Source: Emticicia sp. C21 (GTDB lineage Bacteria > Bacteroidota > Bacteroidia > Cytophagales > Spirosomataceae). From it: a DNA stretch of 64,000 nucleotides. The translations under genes and the position numbers were made by a program. Positions 33,990 to 43,786 of this stretch are shown one piece after another (within the stretch, counting starts at the first letter, position 1; each line of letters opens with the position of its first letter). The notes below the pieces were generated by a model. It saw nothing but the letters and a program-made list of their open reading frames with translations, made no database searches and was not told the DNA's origin. The DNA lies in assembly GCF_003418935.1 (NCBI RefSeq), contig NZ_QVMT01000001.1, positions 474,063-538,062 of the forward strand, in the 5' to 3' direction.

Positions 33990-36143
33990 TCAAAGATAAG
34001 GCAATTTGATGATAAACGTCGTTCCCTCTCCCTCTTTTGTTTCTACATCAAGAGTGCCACCATGGCCTTTGGTAACAATATCATAGGCCAACGAAAGCCC
34101 CAATCCGGTACCTTGTCCGGTTGGTTTAGTCGTAAAAAAGGGCTGGAAAATCTTGGCTTTCACATGATCCGGAATACCCGTCCCATTATCGGACACTTTT
34201 ATTTCAACTTGGTCAGAAAGTTTCTTCGTGCTAACCATCACCTGTCCTTTGCCCTGCATATCTTTTACGGCATAAAAGGCATTATTGATAAGATTGAGTA
34301 AGACTCTACCAAAATCTTGAGTAATTAGAGGAATCTTGGGTAAGCTTTCATCTAAATTAGCTTTAAAGTCGGCATTAAAACTTTTGTCTTTGGCTCTGAT
34401 GCCATGGTAAGCCAGACGCAGGTATTCATCGGCTAAAGCATTTACATCGGTAGGCTCTTTTTTACCTGAACTTGCCCTTGAATGTTCGAGCATACCTTTT
34501 ACAATACTACTCGCCCGTTTGCCATGATGATTGATTTTTTCAAGGTTCTGCGCAATATCGCCCAATAATTCTTCTTCCAGTCCTTCATCCCGCTCGGCTT
34601 TTTCTTTGCTTCTTTCTTCTTCCAATTCTTCAATCAGTTCTTTACTTAATTCAGAGAAATTATTTACAAAATTGAGTGGATTCTGTATTTCATGGGCAAT
34701 ACCTGCTGTCAGTTCACCTAATGAAGCTAGTTTCTCGCTCTGAATCAACTGCGTTTGAGTGGCTTTTAATTCTTCTAAAGATTTTGCTAATTCTGCCGTG
34801 CGTTCTGCTACCTGTTTCTCCAGTACCTCGTTTTGCGCGGCCAGTATCTGTTGTTTTTCTTGCTCATGTGCCAGGTTTTTAGCAGATAATTTTTCTATTT
34901 CAATGAGTTTATTGCTCAAAGCCTGGTGAGTTCTGGTATATTCTCTTACCAATGACAGTGATAAACCGATTGGAATACTAAAGAACATAATAATGATAAG
35001 AAATATACCCAGATTCAGGATAAGGCTATCTGTTCCGGTACCAGTTGATCCTTCAATCATTAAAAATATGATGGCAATAGCAGCACAGACAGCCACTACA
35101 ATCAATGAGTAAATAGGCACTTTGGCATTAGAATCTTTCCGACGGTCGGCTATGATGCTCACTCTGATAAAATCGACAAATAATAAGAGAAAAGGCGGCC
35201 ATGATTCAATAGCCCAGGGCAGGTTCCAGTTAAAAATATAACAGAACATACCACCTATTACCATAAAACCCAGTATGTAAAATATGATACCAAATTTCTG
35301 ATTCAGGTATTGGTATAAAGATACGTTGATAAAGAAAATACCTAAATAAGTAGTAATGACAGAGAATAATCCAAATACTTCCTTCGATGAAATTTCCTCC
35401 TGATAACTTTCCAGACTTCGTAAGAAAAAGGCTAATGTCAATAAAAACATGGTTAACCCTAGACTTAAACTTACTTTTCTGGCTCTATTTGAGGCATAAA
35501 AAGAGAAATGAAGAATGGCAAAAATCAGGAAAATACCCGTAAAAAAGTAATAGAATCCGGCAGTACGAGTAGTTTGACTTTCTAAAAACTCGCCTACATC
35601 TTTTGCATTATGAATCCTTAAATGAAAGGTCTCAGAGTTTGTACCCGGATAGTAAAAATTATCCTTTGTAAATGAATATCTTACTGCTAAAACATGCTTA
35701 TTGGTATCTGAAAAAATAATCGGTAGTGAGGTAGTGTAGACGTCTGTCTTTTCCTTATCCGGACTTTTACTTACCACCCCTAATTTATGTAAGAGTTTAC
35801 CATCGAGATAAATTTCAGAAGCCCCCATCTGTTTGACACTAATAGAAAGCGGTTGGTTAACCAATTTTTGTTTAACCTGTATAGGTCTTCTGAACCAGGC
35901 TATTTCAGCATTCCTTAATTCGGGAAACTCTTCGATAGATTCACTTACGGGCAGTTTTTCCCACTTACTATCATCGAAATTTAACTGCGACCAAATCGGA
36001 TTATCTCCCACATGCCATTTCCAATGATTACTAAGGGTAAATCCATAAATTGGAATCGAATCAAGTGGTGTAAATTTCTTTTGTTTTTGTCCAATCGCCT
36101 CTATGCTCAAAAGCAGTATAAAAAACAGATAAAAATGCTTCAT
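33990..36143 (-). CDS. 7TMR-DISM-type sensor histidine kinase
   Basis: The 717-residue inner-membrane kinase has a signal peptide and a periplasmic jelly-roll-like sensory domain (about 25-185). Seven transmembrane helices follow (about 195-400), then a long coiled coil (405-470), HisKA with H484 in AGIAHEIQNPLNF, and HATPase_c with DNGTGIP and GQGTGLGLSLA. The architecture matches 7TMR-DISM receptors that bind carbohydrate-like ligands. It is encoded just before the receiver and receiver-cyclase genes, its probable targets. Confidence 0.92.
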   Translation of the reverse strand: MKHFYLFFILLLSIEAIGQKQKKFTPLDSIPIYGFTLSNHWKWHVGDNPIWSQLNFDDSKWEKLPVSESIEEFPELRNAEIAWFRRPIQVKQKLVNQPLSISVKQMGASEIYLDGKLLHKLGVVSKSPDKEKTDVYTTSLPIIFSDTNKHVLAVRYSFTKDNFYYPGTNSETFHLRIHNAKDVGEFLESQTTRTAGFYYFFTGIFLIFAILHFSFYASNRARKVSLSLGLTMFLLTLAFFLRSLESYQEEISSKEVFGLFSVITTYLGIFFINVSLYQYLNQKFGIIFYILGFMVIGGMFCYIFNWNLPWAIESWPPFLLLFVDFIRVSIIADRRKDSNAKVPIYSLIVVAVCAAIAIIFLMIEGSTGTGTDSLILNLGIFLIIIMFFSIPIGLSLSLVREYTRTHQALSNKLIEIEKLSAKNLAHEQEKQQILAAQNEVLEKQVAERTAELAKSLEELKATQTQLIQSEKLASLGELTAGIAHEIQNPLNFVNNFSELSKELIEELEEERSKEKAERDEGLEEELLGDIAQNLEKINHHGKRASSIVKGMLEHSRASSGKKEPTDVNALADEYLRLAYHGIRAKDKSFNADFKANLDESLPKIPLITQDFGRVLLNLINNAFYAVKDMQGKGQVMVSTKKLSDQVEIKVSDNGTGIPDHVKAKIFQPFFTTKPTGQGTGLGLSLAYDIVTKGHGGTLDVETKEGEGTTFIIKLPYL

Positions 36144-36162
36144 GTAGTGTTTAAAATATTAT

Positions 36163-36339
36163 TATTGAGTGATTGTGTGAATGAGCGGCCGCCGCTGCGG
36201 TGATTTATTGATTAATTGATTTATCTTGAACTTTGCCGCGACGGCATACCGTTTTAGCTAATTGAAATGATTAAGCTAAGAAAATAATTCTAATTACTCA
36301 CTCAATCACCGCAGCGGCGGCCGCTCATTCACTAAATTC
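36163..36339. repeat. SSR-bordered palindromic element A, with perfect 27-bp inverted repeat
   Basis: A perfect 27-base inverted repeat has its arms at 36179-36205 and 36304-36330, each holding the NotI-type octamer GCGGCCGC, very GC-rich for this sequence. The outer sequence has the AGTGATT/AATGAG tracts shared with five other intergenic sites. The centre has a CCGCGACGGCATACCG core, which recurs inverted at the 42.2 kb copy. It separates two histidine kinase genes. Confidence 0.85.
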
Positions 36340-37710
36340 TTAATTCACAGGTATCGTAATCACAAATTCAGTTCCTTCGCCCTCTTTGGAATTTACTTCT
36401 AATACTCCTCCGTGGCCTTTGGTAATAATATCAAAAGCTAAAGATAAACCTAAGCCTGTGCCCTGTCCTGTTGGTTTGGTAGTAAAGAATGGTTGGAAAA
36501 TCTTGTTCTTTACACTTTCAGGTATACCCGTGCCATTATCAGTTACTTTAATTACAATCTCGTTATCTTTTTCTACAAATTCGGTACTCACTTCTACTAT
36601 TGGTTTATAGCCATCAATACCCATTTTGGCTTTTTGCTGAACTGCATAGAAGCCATTGTTAAAAAGATTCAGCAATACCCGACCAAAATCCTGCGGTATT
36701 ATCTTTACTTTGGGCACTTTAGGATCCAGATGCGTTTTAAAGTCAGCATTGAAGGTTTTGTCCTTAGCTCTTAAACCATGATAAGAAAGACGTAGGTATT
36801 CATCAGCCAGATCATTCATATCCGTTTCTTCTTTTTGCCCAGTGCTTGTCCGGGAGTGTTGCAACATTCCTCTTACAATGCTTGCAGCACGCTTACCATG
36901 ATGGTTGATTTTCTCCTGATTCTGTACAAGATCACTTACTAAGTCCACAATTAGATCTTTATCCTGGTCTTCTCTGTCTAATTCTTCCTGTAACTCTTTA
37001 GCTAATTCTACACTTAGTTCTGAGAAATTATTGACAAAGTTCAGAGGGTTTTGTATTTCATGAGCAATACCTGCAGTTAGTTCCCCCAATGAGGCCATTT
37101 TTTCAGCCTGCACCAGCTGGTTCTGAGTAGCTTTTAGTTCAGCAATGGTTTCTTCTAACTCATTTTTCTGTTTTGTCAGTTCAGCCGTTCGTTCTGCTAC
37201 CTGATATTCCAGTTCTTGCTTTTTAGCTTCATTTCTTAGCCTCTCGTCTTCGGCTTTTTGCCTTTGCGTTTGTTCTTCTTTATTTTGTCTATGCGCATAA
37301 ATACCGAAACCAATCATCCAGAAAAAAGCAAAACCATAGGCAGTGCCAAATATTTCATCATACTCTTTATAGAACGATGGAAATATAAATTCAAAAAAGG
37401 CATTAATGAAAATCATGATGACAACCGGTAACACTGCTGTAAACAGCGTGCGTGTATTTCGATTATATCTAGCCCGGTAAATGAGAAATGCCCCAATTAA
37501 TATAAAAACCTCGTAGTACCAGTCTCTGATAAACTTCATACCGGGCAAGCTTGCCAATAGAAACAGTGGCACTACAAACACCCAGGTCTTTTTTAATATC
37601 TTATCATATTCCGGGAATCGGTTAGGCGTATCATAATAGTTGCGTAAAAAGCGTATTACAAAAAATGTAAATATGCCTTTCTCCACCATATCGCTGTAGT
37701 CAACTTTCAT
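36340..37710 (-). CDS. Membrane sensor histidine kinase
   Basis: The 456-residue kinase has about four transmembrane helices in residues 40-140, a coiled-coil linker (145-205), HisKA with H217 in AGIAHEIQNPLNFVNN, and HATPase_c with DNGTGIP and GQGTGLGLSLA. Its catalytic half is very similar to that of the neighbouring 7TM kinase, down to LGELTAGIAHEIQNPL, indicating paralogy. It is first in the minus-strand signalling block, separated from the next kinase by a repeat element that may break the transcript. Confidence 0.92.
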   Translation of the reverse strand: MKVDYSDMVEKGIFTFFVIRFLRNYYDTPNRFPEYDKILKKTWVFVVPLFLLASLPGMKFIRDWYYEVFILIGAFLIYRARYNRNTRTLFTAVLPVVIMIFINAFFEFIFPSFYKEYDEIFGTAYGFAFFWMIGFGIYAHRQNKEEQTQRQKAEDERLRNEAKKQELEYQVAERTAELTKQKNELEETIAELKATQNQLVQAEKMASLGELTAGIAHEIQNPLNFVNNFSELSVELAKELQEELDREDQDKDLIVDLVSDLVQNQEKINHHGKRAASIVRGMLQHSRTSTGQKEETDMNDLADEYLRLSYHGLRAKDKTFNADFKTHLDPKVPKVKIIPQDFGRVLLNLFNNGFYAVQQKAKMGIDGYKPIVEVSTEFVEKDNEIVIKVTDNGTGIPESVKNKIFQPFFTTKPTGQGTGLGLSLAFDIITKGHGGVLEVNSKEGEGTEFVITIPVN

Positions 37711-37977
37711 AGTGCTGTAGGAGTAAGTCGGGGGTAAATGCTTAAATTAATTCGGCTATGCAATAATAGATGATTTAATTCGAATAATCATTCTCAACCA
37801 AAAATAACGAAGAATCCTGCAAAATACAATTTTATCGAATCAGCAAAGCAGAGATGCTGATTTTCCTGATAAAAAAGATACATGTTAGGATTATTTGAAT
37901 AAAATTTGTGGTAATATTTGCAATCTGAAACCTATAAGCATCAGTTGAGTTTTCCTAATAGCCAAAATTACACGCAA

Positions 37978-38559
37978 ATGGATATTGAAAAGGCAGAAGA
38001 GTATGTTTTCGACAAACTCGATGAGAGTTTATCTGATACCTTGTTTTATCATGGGCCACATCATACCATTGATGTAAGCAATGCAGTTTTACAGATAGCC
38101 ATAGCTGAGGGAATACACGACACAGAAACATTGCATATCCTGCAAACCGCCGCGTTTTATCACGACCTGGGTTTCATTAGTACTTATCAGGGTCATGAAG
38201 AAGAAAGTTGCCGATTAGCAAAAATCTCCTTACCTGATTTTGAATATTCCGACGAACAGATTGAGAAAATATGTGGTTTGATAATGGCCACTAAAATCCC
38301 TCAAAATCCAACCAATCATTTAGAAAGAATCATTGCCGATGCCGACCTTGATTATTTAGGAAGAGAGGATTTCTGGACTATTTCCCGTTCACTTTATGAA
38401 GAATTGCATGCGCGAGAAATGGTAACAGATATAGATAGCTGGAATAAAATACAGATAAGCTTCTTAGAAAACCATCAATACTGGACAGAAACCGCCAAAC
38501 AATGGCGCAACCCCGCGAAGTTGAAACGTATTGAGGAGTTGAGAAAAATAATTGAATGA
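37978..38559 (+). CDS. HD-domain phosphohydrolase-like protein
   Basis: From the ATG at 37978 the gene encodes 193 residues; an upstream TTG would add 20 without support. The HD metal motif is visible: H28/H29 (GPHHTIDV), H62-D63 (FYHDLGF), H73 (GHEEES) and a late Asp in IIADADLDYLG. HD proteins commonly hydrolyse nucleotides or cyclic nucleotides, which would fit beside a cyclase, but this is inference. Its stop codon lies inside the adjoining simple-sequence repeat. Confidence 0.85.
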   Translation: MDIEKAEEYVFDKLDESLSDTLFYHGPHHTIDVSNAVLQIAIAEGIHDTETLHILQTAAFYHDLGFISTYQGHEEESCRLAKISLPDFEYSDEQIEKICGLIMATKIPQNPTNHLERIIADADLDYLGREDFWTISRSLYEELHAREMVTDIDSWNKIQISFLENHQYWTETAKQWRNPAKLKRIEELRKIIE

Positions 38560-38641
38560 TTTAGTGAATGAGCGATTGAGTGATTAGAATTAGTTAATTG
38601 TTATAATCACTCATTCACTAAATCACTAATTCACTCAATAG
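38557..38641. repeat. SSR-bordered palindromic element D
   Basis: The left half reads GATTTAGTGAATGAGCGATTG and the right half repeats its inverse (CACTCATTCACTAAATC), around the core AGTTAATTGTTAT that also appears in the copy at 46.0 kb. It lies between convergent HD-domain and NTT-like genes and may also serve as a terminator hairpin. Confidence 0.8.
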
Positions 38642-38645
38642 ATTC

Positions 38646-41600
38646 CTAGTGCCCCGACAATCTCTTCAACTTATCATTCTGTGCACGGATACGTTGGCAT
38701 AAGATTCTTAATACACTCCGCAACAATTCATCACGCTCCTCCATCAAATCATAGAAATCGTCCTGATCTATTCTGAATAGCAATACGTCGCTTTTAGCCA
38801 GTGCTGTGGCCGAACGAGGTTCTGAATCCAATAGCGCCAATTCTCCAAAAATATCTCCTTTACCCATTGTGGCAAAAATTACATCATGATCAACAATCCC
38901 GATTTCGCCTGAGTAAATTACATACATGCAATTGCCTATTGCTCCTTTCTGGAAAATCTCCTGCCCTTCATGATAGGTTACTTCGTTCATGATGGGTACA
39001 ATAGAGGTCAGTACGTTTTCAGGGGTTTCAGAGAACAAGGGTGTATTTTTCAATACAATTACCCGCTCCAGTTCAGATATTTCGTTTTCGTTATGATGTC
39101 CATGTTGCATAGCTAAAATATCTTTATATTTTTCCGTTAAATTGGGTTGTTTGAATATTATTTCTTTGGTAGCCTCATGAAAAAGCTTTTTCGGAAAACC
39201 TATATATTTTTCAAAAAGCTGATTCTTGTTCGATTTAAACTCCCATTTGCGTAAGGCAGCTACAATGGTCCAGTCTCCAAAAGCCAGATTTCCTTTTTCC
39301 AGCACGTACTGTACGATTGGTACTACTTTAATGTCTTTGTCAAAATAGGCTTCAAAAATGGTTATTTTCTTGTCTACACCTGATTCATCAAGTATGGCAT
39401 GTAAACATTTATAAATATCTCTAGGAATGATATTATCCAGAATCTCCAAAGCATTTGCCCTTTTTTCCTTCGACGAATGTTCTACCCCCAACATAGCATC
39501 CTGCACCATGTCTCTATCATATAGTAACATCAGGAGATAGAAAATACGGTTAGAAGATTGCCCTAATTCGTATTGCAATAATGTATCTTCTAGTACGCCG
39601 AAGCCATGTAACAATTGATAAGCATGAGCCAATTCTTCATTAAGCAATTTTTCAAACATGGCTTCATAGTCTTCGGTAGTCGAGCGTTTCCCTAAAACCT
39701 TTAAGGCTAGTTGACGAACATTGAGTGATTCATTCTGGGCTAAGCGTATCAATAATCTTTCGCTTGAAAGGCTTTGGTATTTCTCACTGAACAAAACTAC
39801 TTTCTGCAATAAGGCAATATCTCCACCTTTGGTTAATGCTTCTACTTCTTCAAATCCACGTCCACCTGATTTTATCAGACTATTGATGGCTTTTTTACCC
39901 CAGATACGGTCTTCCAACAAATGTACAAGGCTTTTTATTAAAACAGATGAATCAATGGAACCTGCTACTTCTATGGCTTTTTCTTTAATCTCACCCGTTC
40001 CTTTCTCAAGGCATATTCTCACAAAAGTTTCGTACTCTTTCAAACGCAAAAACTCTATGATTTCTAAGGCTACAAGGGTATCCCTAAGATTTGTACTTTC
40101 GCATAACTCATCTAATTTTTCTTTTGCCTCTACTCTTTGCAACTTCCAACAGGCGATAATAGCACCCTGAACTGTATAAATATTCTTAGAGTTCAGATAC
40201 ACCGAACGTTGTTCGGGAGTGGTAGCTGATGCGCATGCTATTTCTGCCGAAATCCGTCGCGCAAGCGGACTGGTTTCGTTTTCGTTGAAAATCTGCAAAA
40301 ACTGTGGTTCTAAGTTTAAATGCAGGTTTCTGACAACCGACAAGATATGTAAACGAACTTTATCTGATTTATTCTTCAACAATACTGATACCTGATTCTG
40401 AATTACTTTAGGTTCAAACTTTACCATCCAGTCAATCGCGCTGATTACTTCTTCGGGCTTATCACTCGTCAGGTTTTTAAGAATAATTCCCAAAGCATCA
40501 CCTTGCACCACTAATTCATTGCTTTTAAGAAAGCGCTTGCTTAGCGCATTTTTTAGCTCTATAATATAGCGCTTATAGGCTTTATTCAGGAAAAACAACG
40601 CCACTAGCGACAAAATAACCGTAAAAGCAAAGGCTATCCAGATTTCTGATGAATGTACAAAATAAGAAATCAATAAAAGTACTCCTGCCACGCCCATACC
40701 TAATGGTTCATAAAAACCTTTGGCCAATGTATGCCCCTTCAATCTTTGCTGAGTTGATAGCGGCTGAAACATTACCAGGAAAACAGGGTCAAAAGCAGTT
40801 CTTCTTAGTACCTCAAAGCAGAGATAAGCCGCACTGAAATCGAATAAGAGCGAACTTTCATCATGGTTATAAGAAGACATACCAACCAGCAATACTGACA
40901 TTAATAAAGTACCTATCGGCAATAGCAGTAGCGCATTTTTCAAACCAAATTTATCAATTACTTTACTTGAGAATGCCAGTTTTACAACCGTAGAAATAGC
41001 ATAAGTAATGGCTAATAAATACCCGACAAACTGAATGACATCATGCTGGCTATGAAACTTGTATTTGACATTTACGAAGAAATTATATTCTACCCAGGTA
41101 GCAGAGGCGGCAATAGCAACCAGCCCCACACACATTTCAAATACTAACTGGCTACCCCCGAAAAGTGTTTCTACCATTTTAGATTCAGTATGGCGACGGA
41201 TTTTATTCTGGTGATGGCTTGGAATTTCTGTCAGCTCAAACGTACGTTTTTGTGTAAAAAAGGCTAGAAGAAACATAACAAAGGCCACAAGCACCAGAAT
41301 AGCCAATACTGAAGTAGAGTGAATAATTGCTGCCAGAATAGCCCCGATTGCCTTGGCTGGTACATCACCGGAGCCGATTACACTAAATAATCGTTTACTT
41401 TGCCGCACATCAAAAACCAAAGCAGATACCCCCCAGAATTCAAGGTTTACGAGTAAGTAAATTACTCTAAATCCAACCATAATACCAATGGCAACAATGG
41501 TGGAATGATTGAAAAACAGGATCGTGCCTATAATAATAGAAAGCACCAATACTGCCAGCAAAACCCTTACACTGAGTTTCTTTAAAACCAGATGATGTTC

Positions 41601-41840
41601 ATAATATTCATAAATCTTTCCTACACCCATCATGGCAAGTGTAGAAACTATATAGGCAATAGGTAATGAAACTTCGGGATGGTGTTCGAGTAAGATTAGA
41701 TTCGCTGAAACGTATACTAAAACGGTTCCTATACTAATAAAGAAATTGTGTAGGAAAAATAATATAAGCAGTCTTGATTCTCTCGGGCGTTCTTCTGTCT
41801 GGGTTATCCCACTCATACTTTTAGTTTCAACCATTTGCAT
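38646..41840 (-). CDS. NTT/MFS-like transporter fused to HEAT repeats and a cyclic-nucleotide-binding domain
   Basis: This 1064-residue fusion has about 11-12 membrane helices (25-430) resembling nucleotide transporter (ATP/ADP translocase-like) or MFS proteins. Helical HEAT-type repeats follow (about 445-850), then a cNMP-binding domain (about 945-1050). The phosphate-binding cassette is intact, FGELALLDSEPRSATA from 998, with E1000 and R1009. The natural reading is a membrane protein whose activity is gated by cAMP. A receiver-cyclase lies 5 kb away on the same strand. Transport substrate is unknown. Confidence 0.85.
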   Translation of the reverse strand: MQMVETKSMSGITQTEERPRESRLLILFFLHNFFISIGTVLVYVSANLILLEHHPEVSLPIAYIVSTLAMMGVGKIYEYYEHHLVLKKLSVRVLLAVLVLSIIIGTILFFNHSTIVAIGIMVGFRVIYLLVNLEFWGVSALVFDVRQSKRLFSVIGSGDVPAKAIGAILAAIIHSTSVLAILVLVAFVMFLLAFFTQKRTFELTEIPSHHQNKIRRHTESKMVETLFGGSQLVFEMCVGLVAIAASATWVEYNFFVNVKYKFHSQHDVIQFVGYLLAITYAISTVVKLAFSSKVIDKFGLKNALLLLPIGTLLMSVLLVGMSSYNHDESSLLFDFSAAYLCFEVLRRTAFDPVFLVMFQPLSTQQRLKGHTLAKGFYEPLGMGVAGVLLLISYFVHSSEIWIAFAFTVILSLVALFFLNKAYKRYIIELKNALSKRFLKSNELVVQGDALGIILKNLTSDKPEEVISAIDWMVKFEPKVIQNQVSVLLKNKSDKVRLHILSVVRNLHLNLEPQFLQIFNENETSPLARRISAEIACASATTPEQRSVYLNSKNIYTVQGAIIACWKLQRVEAKEKLDELCESTNLRDTLVALEIIEFLRLKEYETFVRICLEKGTGEIKEKAIEVAGSIDSSVLIKSLVHLLEDRIWGKKAINSLIKSGGRGFEEVEALTKGGDIALLQKVVLFSEKYQSLSSERLLIRLAQNESLNVRQLALKVLGKRSTTEDYEAMFEKLLNEELAHAYQLLHGFGVLEDTLLQYELGQSSNRIFYLLMLLYDRDMVQDAMLGVEHSSKEKRANALEILDNIIPRDIYKCLHAILDESGVDKKITIFEAYFDKDIKVVPIVQYVLEKGNLAFGDWTIVAALRKWEFKSNKNQLFEKYIGFPKKLFHEATKEIIFKQPNLTEKYKDILAMQHGHHNENEISELERVIVLKNTPLFSETPENVLTSIVPIMNEVTYHEGQEIFQKGAIGNCMYVIYSGEIGIVDHDVIFATMGKGDIFGELALLDSEPRSATALAKSDVLLFRIDQDDFYDLMEERDELLRSVLRILCQRIRAQNDKLKRLSGH

Positions 41841-41975
41841 TTTAGAATGGACAACGCAATTTAGGAATGTTTTTTTAAAGATTTGTTAAGTTTCCGAATT
41901 TGACCCTAAGAAAGAAGCACAACAAAACCGGCTATTTTGAAATCTTTTAGATAACTTGTATTATTGCAAACTAAA

Positions 41976-42140
41976 ATGGCATTTTTCAACGAAAATATCG
42001 CACTCTTAAAAAACGGACATTATCGAACTGATTATGCCTTTGGCTTTGCCATAAATAACCGCCATTTCCGTCAGCCACAGCCTATTTTAGTAGCGTTTTT
42101 CCAGTTACTCTTCTTCATGGCGCAATTCGGGTTTTACTAA
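41976..42140 (+). CDS. Possible 54-residue small membrane-associated protein
   Basis: An ATG at 41976 opens 54 codons ending in TAA at 42138-42140. The peptide starts MAFFNENIALLKNGHYRTDY and ends with a hydrophobic helix (PILVAFFQLLFFMAQFGF). The sequence TATTATTGC about 20 bases upstream resembles a -7 region. It lies in the divergent gap between the NTT-like gene and the arginine deiminase-like gene. No family is recognised and it may be a chance frame. Confidence 0.35.
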   Translation: MAFFNENIALLKNGHYRTDYAFGFAINNRHFRQPQPILVAFFQLLFFMAQFGFY

Positions 42141-42154
42141 TGAGATGATTTGCC

Positions 42155-42330
42155 TGAACTATTATTTAACGGATCGCCGTCGCGGCTGATTATTTTGATT
42201 TAACTGATTTTATAATGAGGTAAATGAAATAAAATCAAATCAGCAAATACTGCGCGTACAAATGATAGGTCAAGACTAATCACTCAATCACTAATTCACC
42301 GGGCCGCGTAGGCTCAAACACTCATTTGTA
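42155..42330. repeat. SSR-type intergenic element B
   Basis: It contains the core CGCCGTCGCGGC (inverse of the core in element A) on the left and TCAAGACTAATCACTCAATC on the right, the latter shared exactly with the copy near 44.9 kb. The left simple-sequence tract is degenerate. It lies just before the arginine deiminase-like gene. Confidence 0.65.
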
Positions 42331-42336
42331 AAAAAC

Positions 42337-43773
42337 ATGCAAAATATATTTGTTTCCTCAGAGGTAGGCACATTGCGTCGCCTCATTATTCATAGCCCTG
42401 ATAGTGGTTTGGGCAAAGTAGTACCCTCTAAAGCGCAGGACTGGTTGTTTGAAGACATTGTACATCTTGAAACCATGCGTCGTGATGAATATGATTACTA
42501 TGTAAAGATTTTGTTATATTTTCTTGATAAAGAAAAAGTAAAGGGGAAACTGAAAGAAATTGACGCTGATGCAAGCCGTGATTTTTATAAACCCGAAAAA
42601 GAAAAGTACTTCAAATCGGATAAAGTCATAGAGTTTGAAACCCTACTGGCAGATATTCTGCAGATGCCTGAAGTGCGAACTGAGCTAACTGCGGCAGTAT
42701 GTGCGGTAGAAGAATGTTCGTTTCAGTTTCAGAAAGAACTGGCAAAATTATCGGTAAGCGATTTGGTAAAAGTACTAATAACAGGCACCATGCCGAGCAA
42801 TAAAATGCTTTTCCCACCGATTCCGAATCTGATTTTTACCCGTGATATTGGTATTGTAGTAAACGACCATCTATTGCTGAATAAACCTGCCAAATATGCC
42901 CGCACGCGCGAGTCTCTATTAGCTAAGTATATATTCTTCAATCATGAAATTTTTGCTGATTTAAGAAGCAAGATTGTTGAGATTACAGAAGATGAAAACC
43001 ATTTTCTATTAGCTGAAGATGAACAAGAAGACCGTTTGAATACCCTGGAGGGCGGAGATGTAATGATGGTAGCGCCAAACCATTTGCTGATAGGTGTCAG
43101 TGAGCGTACTACGGTTGAAGCGGCACGTCAAGCCATTGAGTTATTATTTGCTAAAAAAGTAGTAAAAAAGGTAACTATTATTAAAATTCCGCAAAAACGG
43201 GATTATATGCATATTGATACCATTTTTACGCAAATCAAGTGCAATGTATGGGTATTGCTTGGCTCCTTAGGCAGAGTGCAGGAAGAAGCCGAAAAGCAAC
43301 AAACCTGGGAGCAACTCGGACAAAAGCCTAGCTATGAGACCTTAATTATCAAACAATTCATAGATAAATCTGATGGGGTGAAAGTTAAAGATTTTGCGAA
43401 CTTAGAAGACTTGTTAAGTTCAATTACCAAAGATGATTTGAATTGCTATGATGAAATCAAGTTCATTTATTCAGGTAATAATCAGTTTCCTTATGGTGCA
43501 AGAGAGCAGTGGACTGATTCATGTAATTTATTAGCCCTGAAATCAGGCGTAGCCATTGGATATGACCGAAATGACCATACAGCGGAGGCATTCAGAAATG
43601 CCGGTTTTAAAACCATTAATGCCATTGAATTACTTGAAAAATTCGAGAATGACGAGTTATCTCCTGAAAAGCTAACGGATACTATTATTATGCTACCCTC
43701 AGCAGAGCTTTCAAGAGCCAGAGGGGGCTCGCATTGTATGAGCTTACCGATTCTGAGAGATAGTGCCATTTGA
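42337..43773 (+). CDS. Arginine deiminase-like protein (guanidino-modifying superfamily)
   Basis: The 478-residue enzyme has the amidinotransferase fold. The opening VGTLRRLIIHSPDSGL, the IPNLIFTRDIGI and LEGGDVMMV segments, H in MHIDTIFTQI, and the C-terminal RGGSHCMSLP with nucleophile C467 match arginine deiminase. It is about 70 residues longer than typical bacterial arginine deiminases, mostly in the N-terminal half. No ornithine carbamoyltransferase or carbamate kinase is adjacent, so a different role is possible. It ends in a clear terminator. Confidence 0.85.
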   Translation: MQNIFVSSEVGTLRRLIIHSPDSGLGKVVPSKAQDWLFEDIVHLETMRRDEYDYYVKILLYFLDKEKVKGKLKEIDADASRDFYKPEKEKYFKSDKVIEFETLLADILQMPEVRTELTAAVCAVEECSFQFQKELAKLSVSDLVKVLITGTMPSNKMLFPPIPNLIFTRDIGIVVNDHLLLNKPAKYARTRESLLAKYIFFNHEIFADLRSKIVEITEDENHFLLAEDEQEDRLNTLEGGDVMMVAPNHLLIGVSERTTVEAARQAIELLFAKKVVKKVTIIKIPQKRDYMHIDTIFTQIKCNVWVLLGSLGRVQEEAEKQQTWEQLGQKPSYETLIIKQFIDKSDGVKVKDFANLEDLLSSITKDDLNCYDEIKFIYSGNNQFPYGAREQWTDSCNLLALKSGVAIGYDRNDHTAEAFRNAGFKTINAIELLEKFENDELSPEKLTDTIIMLPSAELSRARGGSHCMSLPILRDSAI

Positions 43774-43786
43774 TTATTTCTATTCT

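Noticed and set aside
36163-36339. Insertion sequence
   Set aside because: The inverted repeat encloses only 98 bases with no transposase frame, so it is at most a non-autonomous repeat.
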